Source: Polytrichum commune (taxonomy: Eukaryota; Streptophyta; Polytrichopsida; Polytrichales; Polytrichaceae). Taken from it: 64,000 nucleotides of DNA. Of this stretch, positions 12,906 through 24,599 are shown piece after piece (position 1 is the stretch's first letter; every line of letters begins with the position of its first letter). A program made the position numbers and the translations under genes. The notes below the pieces were generated by a model. It saw only the letters and a list, made by a program, of their open reading frames with translations. It was not told where the DNA came from and did no database searches. The stretch covers positions 3,472,001 through 3,536,000 of the forward strand of contig OX485809.1 in assembly GCA_950295325.1 (NCBI GenBank). The letters run 5' to 3'.

Positions 12906-13538
12906 TGTTATGGTGTTTTTGTTCTCAATCCTTAGACTTCCTTACAATGAGTGGTGTCAAACCAAAAGAAGGTTGTCATTATGTGCCAAGAAATTATTGA
13001 GAAACCACAAGCTATGTAGCGTAGTTGCGTCGGTGGTTTTTCTTAAGAATTTCTCCAGATACAACTATTGGAGAGACAAAGTTGCACATGGATGATAGTG
13101 CAAATTTCAATCCAAAGTTGTACACATTCATCTCAATATACATCCGGTTCCTATGACTATTATGACTTTTGTAGCACCTTCTAGTTTCTACTTTAAACTA
13201 AAGAGTTTCTCGGTCTCATTAACATTGGGCCACCTCTAAGTAGTGTAGCTTAACCCATGGTTTACATGGAGGTGTTTGTATGTTACGTGCGTGGAGTTAG
13301 TCAAGTAAGTGTCTTGCATCATGAGACATTTGTAAATCTATCATTTTGGTAGATTTGTAAGTTGTTCACCAACGCACGATGGGTTACCCAAGTCTCATGT
13401 GTTGTTAGTGTAAGGTCAACACGGTGGTATGTCAAAGAGAGATAAAATATGCTATGAGAGGCTTGTTGTTGCCACATTCGTTACCAACATATGAGTCCTA
13501 GAACACATGTCTTGTGTAGAATTACACTGTTTTATTTT
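12906..13538. other. Spacer, nothing recognised
   Basis: No supported gene or repeat with clear ends. Confidence 0.35.
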
Positions 13539-13690
13539 ATTAGTGTGGGTTACCATTTGGAGTTATGTGTTGGTATAACTCGTTACCGACATTATCGTTT
13601 CTATCCACTAAAATATATCATATTGTTTGGTGATACTCTATATAAAAAGTTATACCAACACATTAACTCCAAATGGTAACTCACACTAAT
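13539..13690. mobile_element. 152-bp foldback element
   Basis: Near-perfect inverted arms of about 42 bp: ATTAGTGTGGGTTACCATTT at 13539-13558 is mirrored at 13671-13690, and both arms continue through TGTGTTGGTATAACT. The loop is about 68 bp. No coding capacity; typical of a small foldback MITE. Confidence 0.8.
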
Positions 13691-15395
13691 TACATCCCTA
13701 CTTTGGGTGGATAAGCAACCCTGGCTTTTTGAGGCTAACTGGCTAAACACAAGTTACAAGGTTAAAACTAGGAGAATCGGCCTTCATCATTTTGGGGTAA
13801 CTATACTATAGTTGAGAATGAAACACTTTTTTTTTTTGTGTTGGAGTGTTTCCTTTATAATTGCACTTTATTCCTTTATTCCTTTATTCCTTTATTGTTT
13901 CCTTTAAGAAACAATAATTCTTCATTATTTGAGAATGTAGCCTCAAATTTGTCTTTCAATTGGATTGTCACGTTTATATCAACCTCTATCTCACAGGAAG
14001 ATGCACTCTGCTAGGCCAAGGAATTAGCAAGTTTGACACCATCTTGATGTTATTTTAATCACATAGGCAATACCACAGTTCAAGGGCTAGTCCAACACTA
14101 GTAAGCCGGATACTTAATATAAGTATGCCAAGGAGGTCCAGCTATTAGGTGGCATTTTCTTACTTTTTTGGCACCCATCCATAGATTTATTTTAGAATTA
14201 GGCAATCATTCCCCTCTTATGACCTCCCATCTATATAATTCTAGATTCTTAAACCCTAGAACACAAGACTTGCTTAACTAGTTGGCAAGTCATACACATG
14301 CCAAACCCCATGAAAACCCACAAGATGGCCAAATCAAGGTCAACCACTAACATGGACAAAAAAATTTAGTGAACCATGCATCTCTCAAAAAATCAACCAA
14401 ATCATGTCATAACACAACATGGCCAAATGAAGGCCAACTTACAACATGGCTGCCTTAGTTTTCTTTGTGCCAAGCATCAAAATAGAAAGACTTAGCCATG
14501 CTTTCTAAGTAGATCCTTTCACAAAGCAAGATTGCCTTTGGCATGCTACTTACATGCTATTTTTTGAGGACTTTGGTAGAAGAGATTCCATTTTGGGTTT
14601 GAAAAATTAGGCAAACTTTTTTTGCCGAAATAAAATTATTAGAGAATAAACTAAAGATTGAATTTTTTTTCGAGCGTGCCCTTGAAGTAGGGTAAGCCTT
14701 TTGATGATGACAAGGAACAGAACCTAAATCCTGGGACGAGATGTGGACGAATTCCTGCGTCATCGACGAAGCATGAACGGAAGTTCATGATATCAACGAA
14801 GCCCTGACGGGAAGGTCATCACATTTCGCGGTTAGTCTTTGTCAATCTGAGAGATTGCGCACTCCATTTGAGCTCGAGAAGTTGCGGTGTTGTGGGTTCC
14901 TCTGAATTGACATTCGGATTATCTAAGGGACTGCTCGAATTCAAAAAATATTGGGTTGGTGACTGCTCAACTTCAAAATTTGTGGGTTGGTGTGGAGCTC
15001 GCTCTTGTCGGCAGAAGAGATTTTGGGTTTTCAAGGGCTTAAGGAAGGTTTTAGAAAATGGTGCGGGGAGGAGGATTGTTAAAGCAAGCAGTCTTCAACA
15101 AAAGTTTACTCGAGGTTATAGCTTGCCCTCTTTCAAAGGAACCTCTCAGGTAAAAATTGTTTGGTCCCTTCAAATTTGGCTATTAGTCTCAACCCGTCTC
15201 TGTTTCACCCATAAGGCATGCAGGTGCCATTTGGTTAGTTTTTTCTTATTCTCCATCTTCTATTGATCAGATTTACGTCTTGAAACTTTTGTTGCATCAG
15301 CGAATCTATGATGAAACATCAACAGAAATCGGAGTTCCGCCGATATAATTATGGTTATCGAAAGCGCATGTGTATCGATTCCTTAAATGACTACT
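13691..15395. other. Spacer with a TTTATTCC repeat and a possible upstream exon
   Basis: A short TTTATTCC tandem repeat lies at about 13865-13897. An open plus-strand stretch from about 14808 to 15150, ending KASSLQQKFTRGYSLPSF before a CAG/GTAAAA donor, looks protein-like and could be an upstream exon of the gene at 15.65-17.8 kb. It has no in-frame ATG and I could not connect it in phase. Confidence 0.3.
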
Positions 15396-15560
15396 TAGGT
15401 CCCCTCCAATCGTGTTGACTATTGAGTGTAGAGGAGTTAAAGTGTGAAGGTGCAGTTCAAGCTCATTCAAACATGTGTCTCCATGGAGTTTGTTCTTAGA
15501 TCCCCACCTAACTACACCCCATCCAAATATAGGCGTCCGATTAAGCTAAGTAACCATATG
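15396..15560 (-). mobile_element. Family A MITE, right-half copy
   Basis: Begins TTAGGTCCCCTCCAATCGTG, continues TTGACTATTGAGTGTAGAG and TTCTTAGATCCCCACCTAAC, and ends near AAATATAGGCGTCCGATTAAG. Only one half of the family consensus is present. Confidence 0.7.
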
Positions 15561-15651
15561 CAATCTATGGAAACATATGAATTTGTAACGGAAAAGAAAT
15601 CAGGAAGGAATCTCAAAATTGCTCATCTTATTCTATTGTGTCAAAATGCAG

Positions 15652-17817
15652 GTACTGTGAGAAGTCTCAGGAGCTAGTGAACGATGCATTCGGCGTGGCT
15701 TATCCGGTTAGTGATCTGAATTCACTCACTATGTAGTTGACCCACATTTTTTTTATTGTCCCCTAAGGTAGATGGGCCTAATTTGGTTATTTTGTGTTGT
15801 TTGCTACCTTACACTACTTGGATTTGCAAGGTTGAAATATCTGTGTGTCCACCAATGTAAGTTTCTGAAGAAGCCAGGAACAATCCCAGAGAGTTTTGGA
15901 GCTGATGTCAAATTGTTATGACTTATTAAAGTCCACTGATATAGAGCCATGAGAAGGCCACTTAGGTCCCTCCAAGTATGTTGACTATTTTGGAGCCTAG
16001 AATGGATAACAAATTTGGAGCATGTAGTTCAATCTCTTTTGAACACATGTGTTTCTGGTGCCTGTCCTTAGATTCACACCTAATCACACACCACTCAAAT
16101 ATAGGTGTCTGATTAAGATAAGTAATCGAATTAGGCCTGCTTATCTTATACTTAAATTCTGACGTGCAGCTCCTCTTCTGAATGTTCTTCGTTGCAAAAA
16201 TAGGGTGTTTTCTCGAATGACCTAAACTTTTTGGCTTTTGTTTTCCCACTCAAGGGTTTAGTCTTATTTGTCCTGGTTTCCTTTGGGTCCAAATTGAGGT
16301 CTTTGTACACATTTTATAAGTATAAGGTACATGGCCCTATTTTGGGCACTCCCAACCCCACAGATAACTGTGTTCACTACATTGGATCAGGAATCCTCTC
16401 ATCTGGTTACTAATTGGGGATTGTTGCTACAAGTTTCAGAATTGGAGTTTAATGAGATGCAAAAGTTATAAGAGGTCAAAGTGATGATTCTCTTTCTCTT
16501 TGAGCTATTGCACAAACCCTCTCAATTGTGTTAACTATTGAATCTAGAACGGTGTCTATATTTTGAGCACATATCCTGTCTCATCATAACATGTGTCTTT
16601 TGTTGTTCGTTCTTAACAAGAAGCCTTGGTAATACATCACTCAAATATAGGTCTGATATAGAAAAGTGACCACATATCTTACAACAGTTTGCTTGAGTTT
16701 TCCTGTTACCTCTAGAGATGGGTAGCAGAAGCTCAAGACAAGAATTCACTGATAGGAGCTGATGATGAGATCAGTGCGGATGCATGTCATGGAGGTTGGC
16801 TTCTTCCTTCCATTTAGATTGATTGTTGATGGATGGCCCCCTGGTCAAATGGCTTGCACCAAGATTTGGCTATTACCGTATGTGTGATTTGTTCATTTTA
16901 TTTTATTCTGATTTCTGATTGCATCCTTTTGATTGCTTCATACATCCAATGTGAATGGCATAGTTCCTAGGTAATCCGGATAACCTAAGAATGATTCCAT
17001 TGGGGACTCATGCACCTCTTCAATTGAATCTTGCTACATGGAAGAATGCTTTGTGTCCAAAGATAGGCATCAATGAGGTGTTGACTAATGAGAGCTTAAT
17101 GCCACTTGAGTGTGCTCAGCAGTCATGCATGTCCTCAAGGACCTTGATTGTTGAAGCTCCCTTGAAGCTAGAATAGAAAGAGAGTGTCATTGCACATGCT
17201 TAAGAATGTAATGAAAGATAGACGTGCCTAATTTGGTTCTTATCTTAATCGGACACCTATTTATGAATGGTATGTGGTTAGGTGGGGCTCCAAGAACAGA
17301 TATCCAAAACACATGTTTTTAAAAGAGATTGGAGTATGTGCTCAAAATATGATAACCATTCCAGGTTCAAAAGTCAAGATAATTGAGGGACCTATATGAC
17401 CATTCAATGAGCATGGGAATGTTCCCTTTGATAATGAATAAGATATTCATATGAGCTCCGAAAAGTATGAAGAAAGTGGGTATGCTCTCGATTTGTATTT
17501 GCCAACCATCTTGTACTGATCACATGTTTCATATCCTAGCAGAAGTGGGCTATTCAGGAAAGAGTAACCATTTTAGGACCCATCTACCTTATGGAGTATG
17601 TAACTCTAAAAGCTTTGGAGTGACTATCTATCTCGATTTTCATTGTATGATATACCAGTTATCTTATCTGTAAGTGTTGATGTTTCAACACCGATACTTA
17701 CAAAGATATGACTGATCTGAGCAGATTGTGAATGGAGTGCCGTGCCTGGTGCCCATGAGAGGACGAATCCTTGACAATTCCAAAGATAATATCTCCGACC
17801 CCAGCCTTGCGAAGTAA
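15652..17817 (+). CDS. Uncharacterised plus-strand gene, 3' exons only
   Basis: Four exons join in phase: 15652-15706, 16716-16794, 16971-17077 and 17725-17817 (stop TAA). They read YCEKSQELVNDAFGVAYP, then RWVAEAQDKNSLIGADDEI, then HGGNPDNLRMIPLGTHAPLQ and ATWKNALCPKIGINE, then IVNGVPCLVPMRGRILDNSK, about 110 residues. All junctions are GT-AG. The third exon is also open past its donor to a stop at 17176, so intron retention or an alternative end is possible. I recognise no domain. The 5' part is missing: candidate exons near 14.87-15.15 and 15.30-15.40 kb could not be joined, and a MITE fragment abuts the latter, so the gene may be damaged. A family A MITE (17214-17591) sits in the last intron. 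Confidence 0.45.
15958..16137 (-). mobile_element. Family A MITE, right-half copy
   Basis: Begins CCACTTAGGTCCCTCCAAG and ends AAATATAGGTGTCTGATTAA then AATTAGGCCTGC. Same half and same left boundary as the 15396 copy. Confidence 0.75.
16505..16672 (-). mobile_element. Family A MITE, right-half copy
   Basis: Contains CAATTGTGTTAACTATTGAA, TTTTGAGCACATATCC, AACATGTGTCTTTTG and CACTCAAATATAGGTCTGAT; again only one half of the consensus. Confidence 0.7.
17214..17591 (+). mobile_element. Family A MITE, near full length, intronic
   Basis: The left end GATAGACGTGCCTAATTTGG and right end CCCATCTACCTTAT preserve the inverted ends. The internal order equals the 22577-22959 copy. It lies inside the modelled last intron of the plus-strand gene. 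Confidence 0.85.
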
Positions 17818-18149
17818 CTCTCGCAACAACTCATGTAAGTAAGTTATGTACTACATATGGAGTATACAAAGATGAGTTTGGTGGGACGACAAAAGTGTTA
17901 CTGATGATCTGGTGATGCCTATCATCGAGTTTGACTTGTCGATTAGACTTCCAGATTATTTTGAAACTATCAGTACTGCACCTGTGAAGTATTCTCCCCA
18001 AGAGTTGCAACCTTTCAATCCTCACAAAAAGTAGAAACCCTAGCAATATGTTTGCAATTTCTTAGACCTTGCAACTGAGGAATTCCTCCCCTCTGAACAT
18101 GCTAGAAACACCGTTTGTGTGAAATTCGGCATTTGATGGAGGAACCACA

Positions 18150-18527
18150 ATGGCAGAAAAGAGGGCAGCGATCGTGGTGGCCAAATGGCTGAAGGAGCAA
18201 GTGGGCAAGGACCGGACCCAAACCAATGACCCAGAACAAGCCGAGGAGCTTCGTGGCCGTGCAGAGCGATTTTTTTCGCACTTGTTTGTCGATTTCCCGT
18301 CATTGATGAGGATTATGCTTGTGAAAAACTTGCCCCTGCGGTGTTTGATCTGCTCTAGGAGACCGCCGTTCGGGAGCCTCGGGGAACTCAAAAGGCACGC
18401 GCACGATCGCAAGAGGACGCGAAGAAAGGCTGAGCATTTGGGTTACTATGATGCTCTCACCCGTGCCCGGCTACCGAGGTACAGGACGGAGAGTAGTAGC
18501 GACTCTGGCTCGGATGAATCTGATTGA
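18150..18527 (+). CDS. Small basic protein with a C2-HxH motif, 125 residues
   Basis: A single open exon starting ATG (MAEKRAAIVVAKWLKEQ). GC content and codon use are clearly higher than in the flanks, which argues for a real gene. The N-terminal half looks helical. Residues C65-x2-C68 followed by H83-x-H85 (CLICSRRPPFGSLGELKRHA) could form a small zinc-binding site. A basic stretch KRHAHDRKRTRRK follows, and the C-terminus is acidic and serine-rich (TESSSDSGSDESD). Nuclear location is plausible from the basic run. I do not recognise the family. Overlapping frames on the other strand are less protein-like. It lies 330 bp downstream of the plus-strand gene's stop. Confidence 0.65.
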   Translation: MAEKRAAIVVAKWLKEQVGKDRTQTNDPEQAEELRGRAERFFSHLFVDFPSLMRIMLVKNLPLRCLICSRRPPFGSLGELKRHAHDRKRTRRKAEHLGYYDALTRARLPRYRTESSSDSGSDESD

Positions 18528-18729
18528 TTTTTGTTGTTGTTTATATACTGCTCCTCCTCCTCCTAGTAGTAAATCTATCCTCCAAATTTTGCACGGCATT
18601 CCTCGCATAAGCCTCATGCTCAACTTTCTCATTGTCATCTTACTTGCAACAATCTCTTCTCAAAGTTTGCATTTGGTTTGCGTCATGGTCAACATTCTCA
18701 TTGTTACCTTACAACAACTCCTTTTAAAG

Positions 18730-19085
18730 TGTAGAAGGTACGTGGGCCTTAATTGGACACTTTCCACTCTGCACACACTTCTCGCAGGATACGAAACATG
18801 CAATTAGTGTGAGACAATAACCAAGTCCAAATCATGGCCATTTTCCTCGATTTCCAGAGCTCATGTGAAAACGTTCTACTCTATCAAAGTGAAGATGCTT
18901 GTACTCAGTAAATGCTATATATAGGTGCCCCTCAATTGTATTGACTATTTGAGCTAAGAATGGTTAACATGTTTTGAGAATGTAGTCCAATCTCGTCAAA
19001 CACATGATGTGATTTTGGTGTCCGTTCTTAGATCCACACCAAACCACATACCCCTCAATATAAGTGCCCACATTTTAGGAGTGTT
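18730..19085 (-). mobile_element. Family A MITE
   Basis: Starts AAGGTACGTGGGCCTTAATT, contains CACACACTTCTCGCAGGATA, CCAGAGCTCATGTGAAAACG and TTCTTAGATCCACACCAAAC, and ends near AATATAAGTGCCCACATTTTA. Confidence 0.7.
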
Positions 19086-19734
19086 GATTAACACCAGTCT
19101 ACCTTGTTGGGTTTGTGTCATGCTCAACTTTTTCTTTGTCATCTTACAACAATCTGTTCTCAAAGTGTGCATGTGGTTTGCATCATTGAATCACATGTGG
19201 TTGACTTGCATTCGGTACAATGAACAGGGAGAACCGACCGTTAGTTACAGATGGAGTAGTTGGATTAGAGAAATAACCAGTTGAAATTCAAGACCTCAGG
19301 AAAATTATTCATCATTTTAGAGGAATTTAGAGAATATACCTCAAAACAATAAAGAAAGGCCGAGAGATGTCAACATGTAACCGGTTGAACTTGGAAACAC
19401 TAGAATCTCATCTAATTATGCCCAAAAACCTTCCTGGACACTGATTTGGTAGACATGAATCATCCAAATTGATGTGCACTCCCATGTTCATGTTGTGCTC
19501 CTTGTAGTCGTAAATTTATCCTCCAAGTTTCTATGGCATTATGAGGGTGTTGCATTAATATCCGTCGACCTTATTTAATTTACATCATGCTCAACTTTCT
19601 CATTGTCTTCTTACAAATAACCTCTTCACAAAAGGGTGCATTTGGTTCATGTAATTCAAAGACAGAGGTAAGGTAGAGGATCTTAAATTATTACTTTTTC
19701 TGAGTAGCTAAATTCTCTAGGATATCAAACACAT

Positions 19735-20045
19735 GATCAGTACAGCATGATTAGCAAATTCAAATCAAGAGGCTATAGTCAATTTCTTTCTGAATGTTCA
19801 CTTCTGGAGCTCATATGAAAGTGAACATTGTCATGCTTATTAAATGGTCACATAAGCGCACCCCCCCCCCCCCAACTTCCCTGCAATTATGTTGACTAGT
19901 GAACTTCGAATAGCTATCATATTTTGAACACGCAATCCAATTTTTTTTAAACATATGATGTCTTTTGGGTATCCATTCTTGGGCCACATCAAACCACATA
20001 CCACTCAAAAATAGGTGTCTCAATAAGAGAACCAAATAAGGGTTT
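19735..20045 (-). mobile_element. Family A MITE with C13 tract
   Basis: Contains ACATGATCAGTACAGCATGA, TCTGGAGCTCATATGAAAGT, a run of 13 C at 19861-19873 at the site where other copies read TCCCTCCC, and CAAACCACATACCACTCAAA. Confidence 0.7.
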
Positions 20046-20089
20046 TCTATTTTAGGTGTTTTACATTTTGTATAAGCTAGAAGTGTGTT

Positions 20090-20423
20090 ATTTGGATACT
20101 TCTCTCTACACCCACTTCTCCTAGAATATGAAACACACAATTACTACAAGATGATTAGCAAATCCAATTCAGCTCGTAAGTCATTTGCCTCACAATTTTC
20201 AAGGCATATATTATCCCATATAAAATTGAAGATTCTCTTGGTCATATAATATCCCCTCCTCTCAAAATCATATTGACAATTGCACTTCAAATTGTTAGTG
20301 TATTTTGAGCACATCATCCAATCTCTTTTAAACACATGTTACATTTTTGGTGTCCGTTCTTAGATCCACACCTAACCATATATCCAAATTATTTATATAT
20401 TGGATTTAGGCGCATCTACCTTA
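20090..20423 (-). mobile_element. Family A MITE abutting a family B MITE
   Basis: Starts TACACCCACTTCTCCTAGAA and ends TTAGGCGCATCTACCTTA, a preserved terminal repeat. The final TTA is also the target of the family B element that begins at 20424. Confidence 0.8.
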
Positions 20424-20757
20424 GGGCCACTTCACACACGAGCCAAAGGTTGTGACCATGTGATTTTGAGGGCCCTTGACTCTCATCCAAAGACCATACA
20501 AATCATTTAACTGACGTGCTCTGCCAAAATTTACTTCAAACCTACCTCTTGAAGGTGGACCCTGACGCAATTTCCAATAGACCATGAAAGATTATCCACT
20601 ATCTATCATGTAAAAATCCATGTACACTTCTCATCCATGATCATTTCTTTGGGCCCTTGGGTCTTCACCTCCTTAATACAAAGTGAACCTGGACATTCTT
20701 GGCCTTTTTGAGCAATGGTCACGGGCCTTCAGTCTCGTACGTGCAGTCAAATGGCTC
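20424..20757. mobile_element. Family B (PIF/Harbinger-type) MITE, shortened
   Basis: The left end GGGCCACTTCACACACGAG follows TTA. The right end reads ATGGTCACGGGCCTTCAGTC then CTCGTACG and GGCTC, a diverged inverted copy. At 334 bp it is shorter than the 500-bp family members. Confidence 0.7.
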
Positions 20758-20924
20758 AAGTAAGTGGGGGTTACTAAAGATGACAAGGGTTGAGATGAGA
20801 AAATTGGGGTTCCACCAATCATTGGCTGCCACGTGGAAGGCACCAAAGGGAAGAGGTGCAAATATCAAGAGGCAGGCCAGAGGCTTGCTTAATCATATGT
20901 CCCTGCACTTTCTAAAATAGTTGA

Positions 20925-21412
20925 GCCTAAAAGCGACACTTCCAAAAACCTTTTTCTATTCGAGGCAGTTTGAATAGTTTTGGGAATTTTCAAAACACTT
21001 TTCATAGGTCTGCAAAACTTTGAAGATTGTACATGGGAGGGAAATCGAAATCGAAAATTAAAATCAAAACATCGAAAAAATAAAATTCACATGCAACCTA
21101 CACAAAGAATTCGTAAAGTTGTTTGCCTGAAATGAGCCTTTTGCAATTATCCATTGGGGGAGTCCATTGATGTTGGATTGCTGGGTGAGAATTGTCACAA
21201 ATGAGCGTTATTGCAGGTGAGTCTCATCTATTGAATAAAGGTTTTATCCTGCTTTTGTGGAACACTTCTTACACCACCTCGTTGAGTGGAGGAAATCTTG
21301 GAATAGCCATTGTGAGTGGCCAAAAAGTTGGTGCTCTTCTTAAAGTGTTCTTACATCCTTCATACACTGCTACTATGAATGACTGAAGTGGTTCTATTTT
21401 ACACTTGATGTT
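20925..21412 (+). repeat. Dispersed repeat E, left part
   Basis: Matches 48505-48975 along its length: GAGCCTAAAAGCGACACTT versus GAGCTTGAAAGTGACGCTTT, then TTGATGTTGGATTGCTGGGT versus TTGATGTCGGATTGCTAGGT, then CCAAAAAGTTGGTGCTC versus CCAAGTTGGTGCTC. It continues after an insertion at 22370. Confidence 0.7.
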
Positions 21413-22369
21413 TGTCGCAACCCTTGCTAGCCCCCTTAACAATCTTAGTCATTTTCCATTTCTAGCAAGAGTCACGAGCGCTAACCCTTCGCATTCCGCC
21501 ATGCCAATGGTTAGCTCCTCCTACCCTGGACCTTAGAGGTTATAGTAGGGAAACCAACCCCCCTACTTTGCTTTCGGGACTCACCCCTTAATCGGTAACC
21601 AATTCTTAGCTATGGACTTCCATCCATGGAAGTCCAATCTTATGTTGATCGTCGCGTTGCCGGAGCAACACTACAACAACCCGAACTATATTAGGCAACT
21701 ATCCTCACATTGGACCAAAGCCCATGAAGGTTGTGCCGTTCGGCCTCGGGTGGGTGAGGCCACTCCACCTCACCCATATAAGCCTCTACCACCGTCAAGA
21801 AACCTTGTCTCTCTACCAAGAGTTGGGGCCAAGTAGACATTTTCCTTTAGCCGCTGGGCCTAGAAGCCCCCAGCAGCTTCAGAACACTATAACTTTCTTG
21901 CATGATGTCTGATGCTAACAAGTGACCACTCCGTCGTCATCTACGCTTCACGTAGATGCCGGTGGACTCCTCACTTGCCCCATTCGGGCAAGTATTGAGA
22001 AAGTTATGCCTATTCAAACCTTGGCAGTCCCGGGAGCCACTCTCATGCCACTGCTGTATTAGGACGCTGTCTTGGGACAGAGCCCCACTCAAATTGCCAT
22101 ATCTCCTAGCTCACACCTCCCATTGAGGTGTTCATGAGAATTCTAGAATCAGCACGGCATATGCTACGCATAGCTCACGGCCTTACCCTCATGCCTCCTA
22201 GTCTCCGTGGGTGGGAGGCATTCCCAACGCCCGGGGTCCTCACCCACACTAGGATCACTTGGGCCCTCTCACCAACGGCGCCACAAGTCCCAGGTGTCAC
22301 TCTGGGGTCCCCCTTGTGCCCATGGTGTTTCGGGCACTCCTTATGGAGAGGTGCGCGACATTGCTGCAC
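21413..22369. mobile_element. Probable solo LTR (about 950 bp) inserted in repeat E
   Basis: A GC-richer block interrupts repeat E compared with the copy at 48.5 kb. It begins near TGTCGCAACCCTTGCTAGCC and ends near GCGACATTGCTGCACA (TG...CA ends). The flanks TGATG on the left and TGATT on the right are a possible 5-bp target duplication with one mismatch. No internal retroelement genes, primer-binding site or second LTR are adjacent. Long open frames on both strands (22128-22428) are non-coding by composition. Confidence 0.5.
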
Positions 22370-22576
22370 ATGATTTATCACTTTTATCCATGACTTACTT
22401 GTTGGCACCCGTTGCACTCACTTGTTGACGATTTAAGGATAGAAAATAGGTGTTACCGCAAACAAGGTATTATTTGAAGGCATTGCTACTTTATTTAAAT
22501 TCCACTTCCAACTTGGGATATTTCGCACACAATTGTTTGTTGATGGCATTTTTCCTTCATAGAGGGCATTGTCGCG
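22370..22576 (+). repeat. Dispersed repeat E, right part
   Basis: GTTGCACTCACTTGTTGACG and AAAATAGGTGTTACCGC match 49342-49440 (CTCACTTGTTGACAATTC, AAAATAGGAGTCGCC). This stretch has no family B insertion and so serves as the empty site for the element at 49003-49341. Confidence 0.65.
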
Positions 22577-22959
22577 TAAGATAGACGTGTCTAATTTCAA
22601 CATAGTAATAATTTGGAAGCTTACATTTGAGTGGTATGTGCTTAAGTGCGGCTCTAAGAACGGACACCAAAAGGGCATGTGCTTAAAAAAAAATCAAATT
22701 ATGTGCTTAGAGGATTTGTTACCTAATCTAAGCTCAAAAATCAACATAATTGGGCAGGATCGATATGACCACTTAACAAGCATTAAATTTCTTGATTTGA
22801 TAATGAATAAGACATGCACATGAGCTCCAAAAAATTTGAGGAAAATAAATATGGACACTATGTAGATCTGTTAATCATCTTGCACCTATTGCATGTTTCC
22901 ATCTTACTAGAAGTGGGTGTAGAGAGAAAAAAAAATATGAGTTAGGCACATCTATCTTA
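22577..22959 (+). mobile_element. Family A MITE, best full-length copy (383 bp)
   Basis: Ends are inverted repeats: TAAGATAGACGTGTCTAATT at the left and TTAGGCACATCTATCTTA at the right. A TA on each side could be a TA duplication (Tc1/mariner-like), but the exact boundary is ambiguous. It encodes no protein. At least a dozen relatives lie in this window (0.9, 8.5, 11.3, 15.4, 16.0, 16.5, 17.2, 18.7, 19.7, 20.1, 34.9 and 53.2 kb). Confidence 0.9.
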
Positions 22960-24599
22960 TGAAGGTACCTCTCATCCATCCAACTTAAAAACTTAAAGCC
23001 TTATAGATTTTTGAATGATTCATCTCAAATTCACTTGGACTAGACTAATTCAAGGTCTTTGAAGTTGATTCCAGTCTCAAGTCAACTAAAGTAGTGATCT
23101 CCAAGTTGCGTACTATTTCAGGGATTTTATGTTGGATGAATGGGAGGTACGCTCATTGCGATATAATTCCTTCTTGCCCATTTTCATCAATGAACATGGA
23201 GAGCTAGCTGCTAGTTAGAGTCGAACCACCTATTCCCAATCGGACCCCATCGGGAATCTATAGGGCACTAGAATTTCAATAAGGTTAAGACTGATCTTGG
23301 TGATTTCTTTTCGTGGGTGGTAAAAACAAGGTTCCACGTTTCACGGCTTGGGCTTTTGTGCATAGGAGGACATGATTTCCGTATGTCCCATTAATTAAAA
23401 CACGAGTTAGTGAGAATGTCAAAGTTTTCAAAACTAATCATAAGCAAATATTTCCAGAAAGCAAGGGTTTGTAGGTCCTAATCTAGACCCCAAGAAGGTA
23501 TTTATTTTCACTTCTAAATAGAACAAAAAAACACAAAAAAAAATGCAAAATGCTTGCAACCTGAAAGAGACTCCAAAAGAGTGTTTAGAACTTTTCACTC
23601 TTTTATTCTTCGCTCCAAAATTCCAAAGAATTGCGGGTAAAATTTGCACCACCTTGTACTTCTCCAAAATTGGTGCAAATCTCTTAAGTGATCGGCTGTG
23701 GGTGGGCTCTACCTTTCAGATGAACCAGTTTGAGTTTGAAAAATAACCAGTTGAAGTTCAAGACTTTAAAAATGTTCCCAATCATTTTAGAGGAATCGAT
23801 GGAATCTACTTCAATTTCGTTCTTTAAAAACAAAAGATCGAACTATGTAACCTGTTCGACTGGGAACACTCCGATTGTGCCCCAGAAATCATCCCGGACA
23901 CTGGTTTTCATGGATCTGAACTCCAGATGAAAGAGTAACATCAATTGTTAGATCTTGAGTTCGATTCTTCATTGCAACTCTAATGGGTGATATGTGAAGG
24001 TAGTGGAAGCTAAAACCATTACACTTTCATAACCAAAAGCATAGTGGAATCTTGCACGATGTAATCGTATATGATATTGAGAATGTCCACCCCTTCAACA
24101 TGAGGTTAATAAAATGAAATTCAATAGGCTAATGGGACTGAAAGTACATCAGGCTAAACGTGATGGTTTTAGATCACCTACTAATATTAATAAAACCGAA
24201 CCTACATAGTTTTTTATGCACTTCTTGTGTAAGATTATGGAGTGCTGGTATTGGATGCAATGTTAGTACAAGTGCATAAACGGTTTTGCACCAATCAAGC
24301 AATAGATTTTAAAACTTCAAACACTGGGAGTTGTTTGCAATGGAAAAAGTGTGGGAATTCTTGTGGGTCACTTTAGAAAAACTATAGTACATTCATTTAA
24401 TGTGCAACTTATTTTTTTGTTTCTGGCATGTCGAAGCCAATTTGCGAAGCTAGTAATGCATGCCACTAAACCATGTGGATTCCAAAAATAGGTTGAAATG
24501 TCTGAGGGACGATTGAACCCCAAATGTTGAGGACTTTTTGCGGTAATGGCAACCAACATGTACAAAGTCAACTTAATGTGCTAGCTTGAGTTTTTTTAG
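22960..24599. other. Spacer, nothing supported
   Basis: AT-rich. One open stretch at 23543-23746 (plus) has no recognisable protein character. No transposon ends or RNA genes were found. Confidence 0.35.

Noticed and set aside
18062..18412. Minus-strand frames overlapping the 125-residue gene
   Set aside because: The plus-strand frame has a better start, coherent domain-like layout and an acidic tail; the minus frames are its shadows.
22128..22428. Overlapping open frames in the GC-rich block at 22 kb
   Set aside because: They lie within the probable solo LTR, on both strands, with no protein-like pattern.
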